64,000 nt of DNA from Duncaniella sp. Lineage in GTDB: Bacteria > Bacteroidota > Bacteroidia > Bacteroidales > Muribaculaceae. Below the pieces are notes generated by a model, which was not told the origin of the DNA, did not search any database, and saw nothing but the letters and a program-made list of their open reading frames with translations. Position 1 is the first letter of the stretch. Each line of letters starts with the position of its first letter. The stretch covers positions 321,899 through 385,898 of the forward strand of contig JAMPEV010000001.1 in NCBI GenBank assembly GCA_023664955.1. Direction: 5' to 3'. A program made the position numbers and the translations under genes. Of the stretch, positions 36,701 through 45,368 are shown piece by piece.

Positions 36701-37876
36701 TCCGGCCGCATCTGTTCCTATCCATTCTGTACCGTCACTCCCGACCGTAATACAATTTACATCAGGGAGTGAAAACAGGGAGAATTTATGTGCACTCTGA
36801 TTGTGGTAAAATACGCCTTTTTTATATGTGCCAATCCAAAGAGTTGATGATGGGTCATCGTAAATTGTTATGACTGTGTTGTTTACTTCTTTGTCAGAAT
36901 TATCAGCTACAGGCTCGAAACGTATTCCCTCACTTCCTTTCACTACTTGTTCGAGGCCATGATGGTCGCGACCTATCCATATTTTGCCATTGTTGCCCTG
37001 GTGTAATGTTTTGATTGTCAAGTTTTTACCGTGATGGGGCAAAAGGTCGCTTAACCACTTATGGTCAGTGAGATCATAAAGCCACAATTGCTCATAACTA
37101 TAAATCCACAGGAGGTTGTCACGGTCGAACATCAATGAAAAAGTGACCGGTCGATTCGTGAGGAGTTGATTGGCTATGTGATTTTCAGTGGTGACAATCC
37201 TTTTTGTTTCGTGGTCAATGAGGGACAATGTGCCTTTGTCATCTATGGCAACGATGCCATAAGGCGTTTCTATTAAATCAGTAATGACGGTATTTCCAAA
37301 CAGCTGTTCATCAATTTTTTCCGCTTGTTTTCCGTACACTTTCCGTACCTTTTCCGTACCTTTTCCGTACACTTTCCCCTCTCTTTCCCCTCTCTGTCCC
37401 CTCTCTTCAGCTCCATCTCCATCCATATAATATATGCCATCACCTGATATATATATCCACATCCCTTTATCACTATCTATGTATACGAGCGAAGGTGTGG
37501 AGTTAAGGCCATATTCCCTCAACCTATCAGTGACGGTAGTAGCGAGCATGTCTCTGTCAGGGTCGTATAAAAGATACCCTCCGCTGGTGCGAATCCAAAG
37601 GGAACCGTTAGCATCCTCCTGGATTTCCTCTATATTATTGCTGTTAACATTACCGGTTTCCGAGACATCAGGATGATATATTTTGAAGGAGTAACCATCA
37701 TAACGGCATAAGCCGGAAGAGGTGCCAATCCAAATATATCCTTCCGAGTCACGGTAAATAGAGTTAATCTTGTTGTTAGATAAACCATTACCGGTATCAA
37801 GATGCTTAAGGAAAAGCTCCGATGAATAAGCGATAGAAATGGTGAAAAGTGATATGAGAAATAGGAGAAAGCGCAT
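33785..37876 (-). CDS. Hybrid two-component system sensor-regulator (HTCS)
   Basis: A one-protein two-component system of 1363 residues that senses glycan fragments in the periplasm and activates the locus. Order: signal peptide (about 1-17); two seven-bladed Reg_prop propellers (about 20-710, repeats such as IWIGTSSGLCRYDGYSF); a Y_Y_Y domain; one membrane helix (about 801-823); histidine kinase with His856 in FFTNVSHDLRTPL; ATPase domain NLLGNAFKYTPEGG; receiver with Asp1158 in ILTDIMMPEMDG; C-terminal AraC-type helix-turn-helix. Residues about 158-183 come from seven tandem 11-bp repeats and read as a charged low-complexity insert between propeller blades. The frame is open in this sequence. 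It is transcribed away from SusC. Confidence 0.96.
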   Translation of the reverse strand: MRFLLFLISLFTISIAYSSELFLKHLDTGNGLSNNKINSIYRDSEGYIWIGTSSGLCRYDGYSFKIYHPDVSETGNVNSNNIEEIQEDANGSLWIRTSGGYLLYDPDRDMLATTVTDRLREYGLNSTPSLVYIDSDKGMWIYISGDGIYYMDGDGAEERGQRGEREGKVYGKGTEKVRKVYGKQAEKIDEQLFGNTVITDLIETPYGIVAIDDKGTLSLIDHETKRIVTTENHIANQLLTNRPVTFSLMFDRDNLLWIYSYEQLWLYDLTDHKWLSDLLPHHGKNLTIKTLHQGNNGKIWIGRDHHGLEQVVKGSEGIRFEPVADNSDKEVNNTVITIYDDPSSTLWIGTYKKGVFYHNQSAHKFSLFSLPDVNCITVGSDGTEWIGTDAAGLLSRDPSTGSIKHYPDPADYDNPPALTSLLETPIGDLYIGSYSRGLKRLHNNKFEHIKTGTRLDSTYTWSLALSDNGNNIWIGTLGAGVFNYNPVTSVIKEYNLNNSGLTSDYVTSIAVGANCVVYFGTAYGVNSYNPTTQKISLLDNVYENNIIDICYDSRGLLWIATAETLQVYDPNRNRVHTINTHQNDTPSLILGIQEDKMNNMWVSEGSRLIHITPDFDSKTGDFNVTMQSYGTEDGLQNSDFNQRSFAILPSGDILVGGLYGINHFNPTNITFNRTLPKVIFSNLHIGNKEVRPGEKIDGHVIINTALNRCRKIDLWHGNSDFSIDLATDNHVLPEKNSYRYKLEGFNEEWNSTQHNQITYTNLPTGKYRLLVTAYNNDKYQSIEPAVVEITVHPPFWLSIWAKILYSILFILAVYLVYRLIQRHERRKFNEKRKEVARLKQEELNQMKFKFFTNVSHDLRTPLTLIISPLEAMIKETNDASKLKTLTVMRNNALRLLNMVNQLLDFRKNEVTGLTLHPTHGDVAAFIRNVCQSFVSLSERNNISFNFSSSVESLQMRFDEDKLSKIIMNLLGNAFKYTPEGGQVDVNLKVEGSTFLISVADTGPGIKDENKQKIFERFFQVDDSTVYNAMGNGIGLSLVKEYISLHNGDIKVIDNSVRGSIFIVSLPIVQDKKIDTTPVQQASETKILLSADSEKPVKQPIKKDKNDQKPIALVVDDSTEMLDFLKDGLQNDFHVMTALNGKEALNTISTLRPSIILTDIMMPEMDGVELCRQLKAKPEFSPIPIIILTAKQDTSDKVEGLTIGADDYVTKPFDLQLLILRMKRLIQLTKRGVSRTLIDPEPDDITITPYDEQLVEKAVKYVVSNIKRSDLSVDELSSHLCMSRVHLYKKLKAITGKTPIEFIRILRLKRGAQMLRESQLNVSEIAYQVGFNAPKNFSKYFKEEFGILPSDYQQREEHITNRTL
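37328..37404 (-). repeat. Seven tandem 11-bp repeats inside the HTCS gene
   Basis: Seven back-to-back units of exactly 11 bp on the plus strand. The first four are of type yTTTCCGTACm (37328-37371), the next two are identical CTTTCCCCTCT (37372-37393) and the last is CTGTCCCCTCT (37394-37404). They encode GQRGEREGKVYGKGTEKV and nearby residues. Loss or gain of one or two units shifts the frame, and stops follow within about 4-18 codons in both other frames. Confidence 0.9.
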
Positions 37877-37907
37877 GGTATTAACATTTAAGTGTCATAT
37901 TAGATTA

Positions 37908-37939
37908 CAAACTTAGTTAAAGTTAACAAATCATGCAAA
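37908..37939 (-). promoter_or_regulatory. Full consensus promoter of the HTCS gene
   Basis: On the minus strand TTTG (37936-37939), a 20-nt spacer and TAAGTTTG (37908-37915) match the Bacteroidota housekeeping consensus. Steady basal expression of the sensor is therefore expected. The leader is about 30 nt. Confidence 0.7.
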
Positions 37940-38070
37940 TCAAAGATGTTAATAAATTTCCGATTAGATTTATGCCAAATAAAAACGCATTGAATATTAA
38001 TGTTTTGGCTATTATATCATTAACATTTAAACATCATGAATATAACAAATAATGCCCCTGTAAACTCTCT

Positions 38071-38101
38071 TTTGTGACGAAAATGTTTTAAAATAATTTT
38101 G
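38071..38101 (+). promoter_or_regulatory. Full consensus promoter upstream of the PUL susC
   Basis: TTTG (38071-38074), a 19-nt spacer and TAATTTTG (38094-38101) match the consensus. The predicted leader is unusually long, about 168 nt. The 398-bp divergent gap (37877-38274) is AT-rich and contains this promoter and that of the sensor; I see no clear direct repeat that would mark the HTCS operator. Confidence 0.65.
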
Positions 38102-38274
38102 TCATATAAATACATATTTTTACATTTGCTATGTGATATTATTAATATACGTAAAGCAAGAATAAACCTACCATGAGACGTTGAAAAATTTTGAAACTCC
38201 ATGAAAGTTTAAGCAATAACTGCGGAAAACAATAAATACTTTAAATATTAACCAGTTAAACTAAATTACATTCA

Positions 38275-41200
38275 ATGGGAAACAAACTAATGGGACGATG
38301 CAAATCATCATTGCATCTCTTCCGCTCAGCCCTGATAGCCCTCTGCTTCCTCGCGGGAGTCAGTGTTGCCTCGGCTGAACAGTTGACCGTTACCGGAACG
38401 GTAACCCAGGCCTCAGATGGAGAACCGCTGATTGGTGTCAGTATTCTCATCAAAGGAACCTCAAACGGTGCTACCACAGACATTGATGGTAACTATTCAA
38501 TCAAAACAGAGACCGGAGCCACTCTGGTGTTCTCGTATGTAGGTTGCCAGACACGTGAAATCGTGGTGAACTCTTCAAAAATTGACGTAGCTTTACTCGC
38601 CGATAATGAAGTCCTCGACGAAGTTGTGGTGGTAGGTTACGGCGTTCAGAAGAAGAAACTTGTCACTGGAGCAACTGCTCAAATCAAGGGTGATGATATT
38701 GCAAAAATGAATACCACAAGCCCATTGCAGGCTATGCAGGGTCAGCTTCCCGGTGTAAGCATTGCCTCTGAATCAGGTCAGCCGGGTTCAGGCATGAAGG
38801 TTACAATCCGCGGTCTCGGTACTATCGGTAATGCATCCCCTCTTTACCTCATTGACGGTGTCGGAGGTGACATTTCAACCCTTAACCCCGCCGATATTGA
38901 ATCAATAGATGTGCTCAAAGACGCAGCATCAGCTGCCATCTATGGCGCACAGGCCGCTAATGGTGTGGTTCTCATCACCACCAAGCAGGGGCGTGAGGGG
39001 AAGGCTAAAGTTACCTTCGACGGTTACTTCGGTTGGCAGACAGTAGCTCGCAAAATGGATATGCTCAACGCAAATGAGTATATGACTATCATGGACGAGA
39101 GCCAGCTCAACAGTGGTCTTGCACCTTACGACTGGGCATCTATGAAATCAATCTGGCGCACAAACGCAGCCGGAGAGAAGGAAATCATCGACACCGACTG
39201 GATTGACACTATGTTCCATGACAATGCCAAGACTTCAAGCTACACCATCGGCGTGACCGGGGGTAACACCGCTTCTACTTATGCGCTTTCACTCGGCTAC
39301 TTGAACCAAGAAGGTATCGTGGGTGGTCCGTCAGTATCTGATTATTCACGCTACAACTTCCGTATCAACTCTGACCATAAGCTGTTTAACGGCATTGTAA
39401 CTGTTGGTGAACAGGCAAGTTTCATCTACGTTAAGAGCACAGGTATCGGTGTGGGTAACCAGTATAACAACACTCTCCGTGGCGCATTCGGCGTTTCACC
39501 CCTCGCACCCGTGTACAACGAAGAAGGTAAGTACAACGACACCAGCAATAGCGACTGGTACATGTATGACGGCAACCCCTATGGCTCCATGATGGTAACA
39601 ACCAACAATCGTACAAAGAAGGCTACATTCAACGGCAACGTCTATGCCCAGATTGAGCCTATCAAGAATTTAAAAATTCGCACATTGTTCGGAGCCGTAT
39701 ACAACACAAGTGAATATCGCAGTTTCAGCCCGATTTATCGTTTCTCACCTTACTCATATAATGAATATACGAAAGTGAGCCAGAATATGAACCATTCACT
39801 TGGCATGACATGGACTAACACTGCAACTTATGATTTCAGCATTGGTGACCATGAGTTCAATGCCCTCATCGGTATGGAAAGTTACCGCTATAGCGGCACA
39901 TACCTTGGCGGCGGTCAGGGTAAGCTCAAGGAAGGCTTCGATGACTGGGCTCACGCTTGGATTAGCAACGGTACAGGCTCCACAGTCGGTGAAAATGGTG
40001 TCAGCGTGTCAGGTAATCCGCACGATGACTCTCGCTCAGTCAGCTATTTCGGCCGTCTCGGTTGGAACTGGCAGGAGAAATATATGATTAACGTGACAGT
40101 GCGTCGTGACGGTTCTTCACACTTCGCCAGCGGTCATCGTTTCGGTACATTCCCTTCTGTTTCTGCAGGTTGGAACATTTCCAACGAAAAATTCATGGAG
40201 TCAATAGCCTCATGGTTAAGCTTCTTGAAAATCCGCGGCAGCTGGGGTCGTGTAGGTAATCAAAACATTGATAACTACCAGTATCTAGCACCTATCAAGA
40301 ATCAGCACACACATTACTACTTCGGACAGTATCTCGGCCCTAACGGTACTCTCATGGATTACTCATCAGTCCTCGCCAATAACTGGGGCGCATATCCCTC
40401 ACGCCTTGGCAACCTTGATGTAACTTGGGAAACATCTGAACAGCTTGACTTCGGTTTTGATGCCCGTCTCTTTGACAGCCGTCTCGGTATCAACTTCGAC
40501 TGGTATCAGAAGACCAACAAGGACTGGCTCGTTGTTGCTCCTATCCTTGCAACAGCGGGTACCGACGCTCCATTCATCAACGGTGGTGATGTTAAGAACA
40601 CCGGTGTGGAACTCGGTCTCAGCTGGAACGACGTAATCGGACGCGACTTCTCTTATAGCGTAAGTGTGAACGGCGCATATAATAAGAATAAAGTCGGCTC
40701 AATACCCAACGAAGATGGTATCATCCATGGCGATTCCAACACTCTATATGACAATTCACTTGAATTCTACCGCGCGCAGAACGGTATGCCTATCGGTTAT
40801 TTCTGGGGATACAAGACAGCCGGTATATTCCAGAACCAGGAGCAGATTACCGACTGGATTTCAGCAGGTAACGGCGTACTTCAAGGTAATGTGCAGCCCG
40901 GAGATGTTATATACGTAGATGTTAACCATGACGGAGTGATTAACGATGCTGATAAAGTGGACCTCGGTAACGGGATGCCCAAATTTACTTATGGTTTCAA
41001 TATTAACCTCTACTACAAGAATTTCGACCTCGGCATCACAGCTAACGGAGCTGCCGGATTCGACATCGTACAAAGCTACCGTAACCAAGGTAACAAGCAG
41101 GCCAACTATACTTCAGCGATTCTTGACCGCTGGACAGGAGAAGGCACATCTAACAAAATACCTCGCGTGACTAACGAGAATATCAACTGGCAATTCTCCG

Positions 41201-41457
41201 ACCTCTACATTCAGGACGGTGACTACCTCCGTATCTCTAACGTGACATTCGGCTACAATTTCGCTCCTCTTCTCAACCAGAAATGGTGTAGCAACGCCCG
41301 CCTCTATTTCCAGGCTCAGAACCTCTTAACATTCACCAAGTATGACGGTATGGATCCGGAAATAGGTTATGGAACTCAGGCATGGGTGTCAGGCGTTGAC
41401 CTTGGTTACTACCCGCGTCCGCGTACCTATCTGATAGGTGTTAACCTTGCTTTCTAA
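38275..41457 (+). CDS. SusC-family TonB-dependent outer-membrane transporter (xyloglucan-type PUL)
   Basis: Imports oligosaccharides across the outer membrane with energy from TonB. The 1060 residues comprise a signal peptide (FLAGVSVASA), a carboxypeptidase-regulatory-like domain (about 35-115: VTGTVTQASDGEPLIGVSI), a TonB-box region DEVVVVGYGVQKKK, a plug (about 135-250 with PLYLIDGVGGDISTLNPADI) and a 22-strand barrel ending in Phe (LIGVNLAF). It is the first gene of the rightward operon, 33 nt before susD, and is expected to form the lidded SusCD complex with it. There is no sigma/anti-sigma extension, which agrees with control by the HTCS. Confidence 0.96.
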   Translation: MGNKLMGRCKSSLHLFRSALIALCFLAGVSVASAEQLTVTGTVTQASDGEPLIGVSILIKGTSNGATTDIDGNYSIKTETGATLVFSYVGCQTREIVVNSSKIDVALLADNEVLDEVVVVGYGVQKKKLVTGATAQIKGDDIAKMNTTSPLQAMQGQLPGVSIASESGQPGSGMKVTIRGLGTIGNASPLYLIDGVGGDISTLNPADIESIDVLKDAASAAIYGAQAANGVVLITTKQGREGKAKVTFDGYFGWQTVARKMDMLNANEYMTIMDESQLNSGLAPYDWASMKSIWRTNAAGEKEIIDTDWIDTMFHDNAKTSSYTIGVTGGNTASTYALSLGYLNQEGIVGGPSVSDYSRYNFRINSDHKLFNGIVTVGEQASFIYVKSTGIGVGNQYNNTLRGAFGVSPLAPVYNEEGKYNDTSNSDWYMYDGNPYGSMMVTTNNRTKKATFNGNVYAQIEPIKNLKIRTLFGAVYNTSEYRSFSPIYRFSPYSYNEYTKVSQNMNHSLGMTWTNTATYDFSIGDHEFNALIGMESYRYSGTYLGGGQGKLKEGFDDWAHAWISNGTGSTVGENGVSVSGNPHDDSRSVSYFGRLGWNWQEKYMINVTVRRDGSSHFASGHRFGTFPSVSAGWNISNEKFMESIASWLSFLKIRGSWGRVGNQNIDNYQYLAPIKNQHTHYYFGQYLGPNGTLMDYSSVLANNWGAYPSRLGNLDVTWETSEQLDFGFDARLFDSRLGINFDWYQKTNKDWLVVAPILATAGTDAPFINGGDVKNTGVELGLSWNDVIGRDFSYSVSVNGAYNKNKVGSIPNEDGIIHGDSNTLYDNSLEFYRAQNGMPIGYFWGYKTAGIFQNQEQITDWISAGNGVLQGNVQPGDVIYVDVNHDGVINDADKVDLGNGMPKFTYGFNINLYYKNFDLGITANGAAGFDIVQSYRNQGNKQANYTSAILDRWTGEGTSNKIPRVTNENINWQFSDLYIQDGDYLRISNVTFGYNFAPLLNQKWCSNARLYFQAQNLLTFTKYDGMDPEIGYGTQAWVSGVDLGYYPRPRTYLIGVNLAF

Positions 41458-41490
41458 ATATTGTGGAACATATAAAATTTAGAATTACAA

Positions 41491-43164
41491 ATGAATAAAT
41501 TTAAATTCAATATATTGACCCTTGGTGTGGTCGGAGCACTCAGCATGACCTCATGCTCAGATAGCTTCCTCGATGTCACATCAAAGACTGACTCAAATAC
41601 CGAGAACTTCTATAAGACAGAAGGTGATGCTTGGCGAGCGCTCCTTGGTTGCTACGACGGGTGGCGTCAGATTTCATCCAATCCCGGTAAGCAAATCTAT
41701 GTGTCTGCTACCGTTATGAGTGACGAATGTTACGGTGGTACCGGTAACGGCGACGGTTTCGGCTATCAGGTGCTTGATACATTCGACCCGATGAAATCAC
41801 CGGGCGATCAGCAGCTTTTTAGTACCGACTGGAAGGTTTATTATGCCGGTGTGTATCGTTGTAATGAACTTATTGCACATGAGGAGCAGATAACATGGGA
41901 AAGCGAAGCTAACCATGGACTTTACATGGGAGAGTGTCATGCAATTCGCGCGTTGCTTTACTTTGACATGGTGCGTCTGTGGGGTAATATCCCATTGTTC
42001 ATCGAACCTGTTAATGAGAACCGCGAGCAAGCTGATCCTGCCGAGGTATATGCTGCGATATTCGAGGATCTTAAGTTCGCAATCGCCAATATTCCGGCTA
42101 ATGCCAATCTCACAGAGAGTGAGTCAGGCCGTATTACCAAGTATGCCGTAGAGTCCATCCTTGCGCGCGCGTACCTATTTTATTCGGGATATTACGGTAA
42201 AGACCCCGGCTTCACCAATGCAGAGGGTGTAACTACCGGCGTAGTGACTAAGGCAGAAGCTCTTGCTGCTGTTGAAGATGTAATAAATTCCGGTAATTAC
42301 GGACTTGTGGCTGACTTTAAGACCCTTTGGCCGGCGGCCTCGCTCGTCCCCATACCTGACAGCAATGGATGGGACACTTCAAAGTCAACCTACGCAGGTG
42401 ACTACAACAAGGAAATCATTCTTGCCCAGAAATTCACACCTACCCAGGATTATAGCGGCAATAATGACTCCAACCGTTGGTTGGTGATGATGGGCATGCG
42501 CTCCCTTAATTTCACTCCTTACGGAAAAGGCTGGGGCGCTGCGACTGTGACTCCATACTTCTTGGAGAAATATCTCAAGGATGACCCACGTTACACCCCC
42601 TCGGTAATCGACCTCGAAGCTGAAGGTATCACCGGAACCAATGATTTCAACAGCTCATACAATGACCAGCGCGAATACACAGGTTACACAGTTAAGAAAT
42701 ATTCTCCACTTGTATATGGTAATGGTAACCCGGGAACAAACGCTGACGGTACAGCCGGATTCCAAGAATGTAACGCTAATCAGTGGGTAATAGTGCGTTA
42801 CGCCGATGTGCTGCTTATGGCGGCAGAACTTGGCTCAGGAAATGCTGCTAATTATATGCACCAGGTTCGCGCACGTGTGGGACTTGACGATATCGCAGTT
42901 AACCAGCAGAACATCATGGATGAGCGAGCTCGTGAACTTGCATTCGAGGGTCACCGTTACTGGGATCTCCTCCGTCAGGGTGTAAACGTTGCGGCAGATG
43001 CTATTGCTGCATCCGCAGGCAAGGTGTTTAATGGAGGTGTAGAAACCACAGTTTCTTATAACAAGAATACCATCGTGGCTACTCAGGGTCTTTCACAGAT
43101 TCCGGAGGATCAGATTACACTCTCCAATGGCGTACTCAAACAGAATCCCGGTTGGGGCAAATAA
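41491..43164 (+). CDS. SusD-family surface glycan-binding lipoprotein (xyloglucan-type PUL)
   Basis: Forms the lid on the SusC channel and binds the glycan. The 557 residues start with a lipoprotein signal ending at Cys22 followed by SDSFLD. Early TPR-like helices (about 60-200) include AIRALLYFDMVRLWGNIPLF and the SusD hallmark ILARAYLFYSGYYG. The C-terminal RagB/SusD block DERARELAFEGHRYWDLLRQG is present. Aromatic-rich segments may form the binding face. A 269-nt gap with a nested hairpin separates it from the next lipoprotein gene. Confidence 0.95.
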   Translation: MNKFKFNILTLGVVGALSMTSCSDSFLDVTSKTDSNTENFYKTEGDAWRALLGCYDGWRQISSNPGKQIYVSATVMSDECYGGTGNGDGFGYQVLDTFDPMKSPGDQQLFSTDWKVYYAGVYRCNELIAHEEQITWESEANHGLYMGECHAIRALLYFDMVRLWGNIPLFIEPVNENREQADPAEVYAAIFEDLKFAIANIPANANLTESESGRITKYAVESILARAYLFYSGYYGKDPGFTNAEGVTTGVVTKAEALAAVEDVINSGNYGLVADFKTLWPAASLVPIPDSNGWDTSKSTYAGDYNKEIILAQKFTPTQDYSGNNDSNRWLVMMGMRSLNFTPYGKGWGAATVTPYFLEKYLKDDPRYTPSVIDLEAEGITGTNDFNSSYNDQREYTGYTVKKYSPLVYGNGNPGTNADGTAGFQECNANQWVIVRYADVLLMAAELGSGNAANYMHQVRARVGLDDIAVNQQNIMDERARELAFEGHRYWDLLRQGVNVAADAIAASAGKVFNGGVETTVSYNKNTIVATQGLSQIPEDQITLSNGVLKQNPGWGK

Positions 43165-43271
43165 TTTGTGAAGATTCAGCGTTCAAGAATACTTGTAAAT
43201 TAACTTAACAGTTATATAAGAAGACTTAAAAAAGTTAAATATGTGATTTAATGCAATTTTGGCATGATTTT

Positions 43272-43317
43272 TGCGTTTATATTCAGCACGGTCAGCCCGT
43301 GAACCAATGAAAACGCA
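43272..43317 (+). promoter_or_regulatory. Nested hairpin in the susD - SGBP gap
   Basis: Outer arms TGCGTTT (43272-43278) and AAACGCA (43311-43317) enclose an inner hairpin CACGG/CCGTG (43287-43301). No T run follows. It may be a processing or attenuation site that sets the ratio of SusCD to the downstream binding proteins. The rest of the 269-bp gap is AT-rich and shows no clear promoter. Confidence 0.35.
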
Positions 43318-43433
43318 CCCGGGACTCACATATTTAACAAAGTCCTTCCTGATGATAACAAGATTTCTTGCACTACTGAATTTTCAATAGACATAAACAA
43401 ATTATCAAAATCTCTCTTATCAGATTTTATCCA

Positions 43434-45350
43434 ATGAAAAAACAATTGAAATATTTATTTTCGTTGTCACTGACTGCAATGGCGATGCTCACAGCTACGA
43501 CCGCATGTTCACCTGACGACCACGAGCTCGCCGCTCCTATTGCGACGCCTGAGGAGCTCGTTGAGGGTATCGCGTTTACCGCTACGCCCGATGCTAACGA
43601 CCCCAATACGATTCACTTGAAATCATTGGTTGTGGGTTGTACTCCCGTTTGGAAAACTCCCAATGGAATGTCGCAGAATATGGAACTCGACATCCAGTTC
43701 CCTTTCGCAGGTGACTATGACGTAACATTCGGTGTCATGACACAGGCTGGAACAGTGTGGGGCGAACCTTACACCATTTCAGTTACTTCCAACAACTTCG
43801 GCCTGCTTTCCGACGCAATTTGGACTAATCTCGCCGGTGGTGTCGATGAAAATGGCCATGGTAATCCTAAAAAATGGGTGCCTTGCAACAATAATTACGG
43901 TATCGGTAGCTGCTCTTCGCCCATGATGTACATGAGCCCCGACGATTATCCCGAACCATTGTTCGGCTCAGGCAATTGGGCTCCCAACTGGGACCCCGGT
44001 TTCCAATCATGGCTAATCCCTGCTGATGACCCCTATATGGATTCTTACATGACTCTTTCACTCGACCCGGTGAAAGGTTGCGTTGTGGAGATGATGCGTA
44101 AGACAGCTGACGGTGAAGAGCATATAACAGGTAAATTCAACCTTAATGTCTCTGATCCCAAGCATCCGATGATTACCTTCATGGATGGAGCTTACTCACT
44201 CCATAATAAGGGTATGGATGGAACTTGCTCTAACTACACCAACGATATCCGCATCCTCGAGTGCACTCCTTACCTCCTCCAGGTTGCCACAATGCGCACC
44301 AACAGTGAGGGCCCATGGTGGTTGGTCTGGAACTTCATTTCTGAGGATCTCAAGAATGATCCTTCAATTCTTCCCTCTGAAGGTCCCGACTTGATCGAAG
44401 GTAAACCGGTACAGGAGCCTGCTTACGACGACCTCGCAACTTCATTATTCACAATCTCTGGTGACAATGCTACCTATATCGCAACTCAGACCACATATCT
44501 TCTCGACGAAGAAACACCTTACGACTATATGTGGTGGAATCCAGCTAACGGTGCTTGGGAATGGATTAACGGTTACGGTTCAACTTGGGCTCCCGCTTAC
44601 GAAGGTGGCGAAGATTTCGCTCTCACACTCGATAAAGGTGGCAAGATGGAGCTTGAAAATGCTGAAGGTGGTGCTTCTACCACATTCACGCTCAAGGGCA
44701 ACAAGATTGTCTTTGGAAAGGAAGTGACCCTCCTTACCGCCGGCAATGTTTCGGTTAAGGGTAGTGAGTTCACAGTGATGAAATGTTCACCTGACGATAA
44801 TGAAGTGGTGTTCGGTGTCCCCGTTGAATATGACAACACTGGCGCTGCCAATAAGTATCTCTGCGCTAAGATGACTATCAAGCCTATCAGCGGTGGTGCC
44901 ACCGGCCCGACTGAGATAAAGGTTGACAACAGCAAGCTCGATATCTATCTTGAAGCTAACAAGTATCTCCGCATACAATTCTATAATCCATGGGCAGGTA
45001 AAGATGACAGCGCATGGCCCATCGATCCTACTAAACTCAAACTTAAGAAGAACCAGAAGCTAGTGCTTAAGTTCACAGTTTCAGGCATTGAATGGACAGG
45101 TACCCCCCGCGCGGCATTCTGTTGCAACATAGACGGATTTGAATGGGAACCTAACTGCTTCACCAACTTCCAGGGCGTTGACTTCAACACCACCGGCGAG
45201 AATGTGATGACACTCACAAATGAAACAGGTTCAACCTACAATTTCTACACTGTAGGTTCACTTCAAGTGTCAATCCAGCTATCAGACTTTGCTGCTTCTA
45301 CCGATATATCTAATGTGGTGGTGAATGTGACCTCTCTTACTATTGAGTAA
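43434..45350 (+). CDS. Putative surface glycan-binding lipoprotein (first of two)
   Basis: 638 residues in the position of the SGBP genes of Bacteroides xyloglucan loci. The lipoprotein signal ends at Cys25, followed by SPDDHE, an acidic surface-export pattern. An Ig/PKD-like N-terminal region (about 30-125) leads to a Trp-rich middle (about 130-310, WAPNWDPGFQSWLIP and GPWWLVWNFI). A second lipocalin-like stretch (about 335-480) and a C-terminal beta module (about 490-638) end it. The C-terminal module contains YLRIQFYNPWAGKD, which resembles segments in the next protein. No catalytic motif is seen. Glycan binding is inferred from position and aromatic content. Confidence 0.8.
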   Translation: MKKQLKYLFSLSLTAMAMLTATTACSPDDHELAAPIATPEELVEGIAFTATPDANDPNTIHLKSLVVGCTPVWKTPNGMSQNMELDIQFPFAGDYDVTFGVMTQAGTVWGEPYTISVTSNNFGLLSDAIWTNLAGGVDENGHGNPKKWVPCNNNYGIGSCSSPMMYMSPDDYPEPLFGSGNWAPNWDPGFQSWLIPADDPYMDSYMTLSLDPVKGCVVEMMRKTADGEEHITGKFNLNVSDPKHPMITFMDGAYSLHNKGMDGTCSNYTNDIRILECTPYLLQVATMRTNSEGPWWLVWNFISEDLKNDPSILPSEGPDLIEGKPVQEPAYDDLATSLFTISGDNATYIATQTTYLLDEETPYDYMWWNPANGAWEWINGYGSTWAPAYEGGEDFALTLDKGGKMELENAEGGASTTFTLKGNKIVFGKEVTLLTAGNVSVKGSEFTVMKCSPDDNEVVFGVPVEYDNTGAANKYLCAKMTIKPISGGATGPTEIKVDNSKLDIYLEANKYLRIQFYNPWAGKDDSAWPIDPTKLKLKKNQKLVLKFTVSGIEWTGTPRAAFCCNIDGFEWEPNCFTNFQGVDFNTTGENVMTLTNETGSTYNFYTVGSLQVSIQLSDFAASTDISNVVVNVTSLTIE

Positions 45351-45368
45351 CTTATAACTGAAAATCTA

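Noticed and set aside
37273-37473. 66-codon minus-strand frame across the 11-bp repeats
   Set aside because: It is the shifted reading of the sensor repeats and not a gene, but it shows where a shifted sensor would end.
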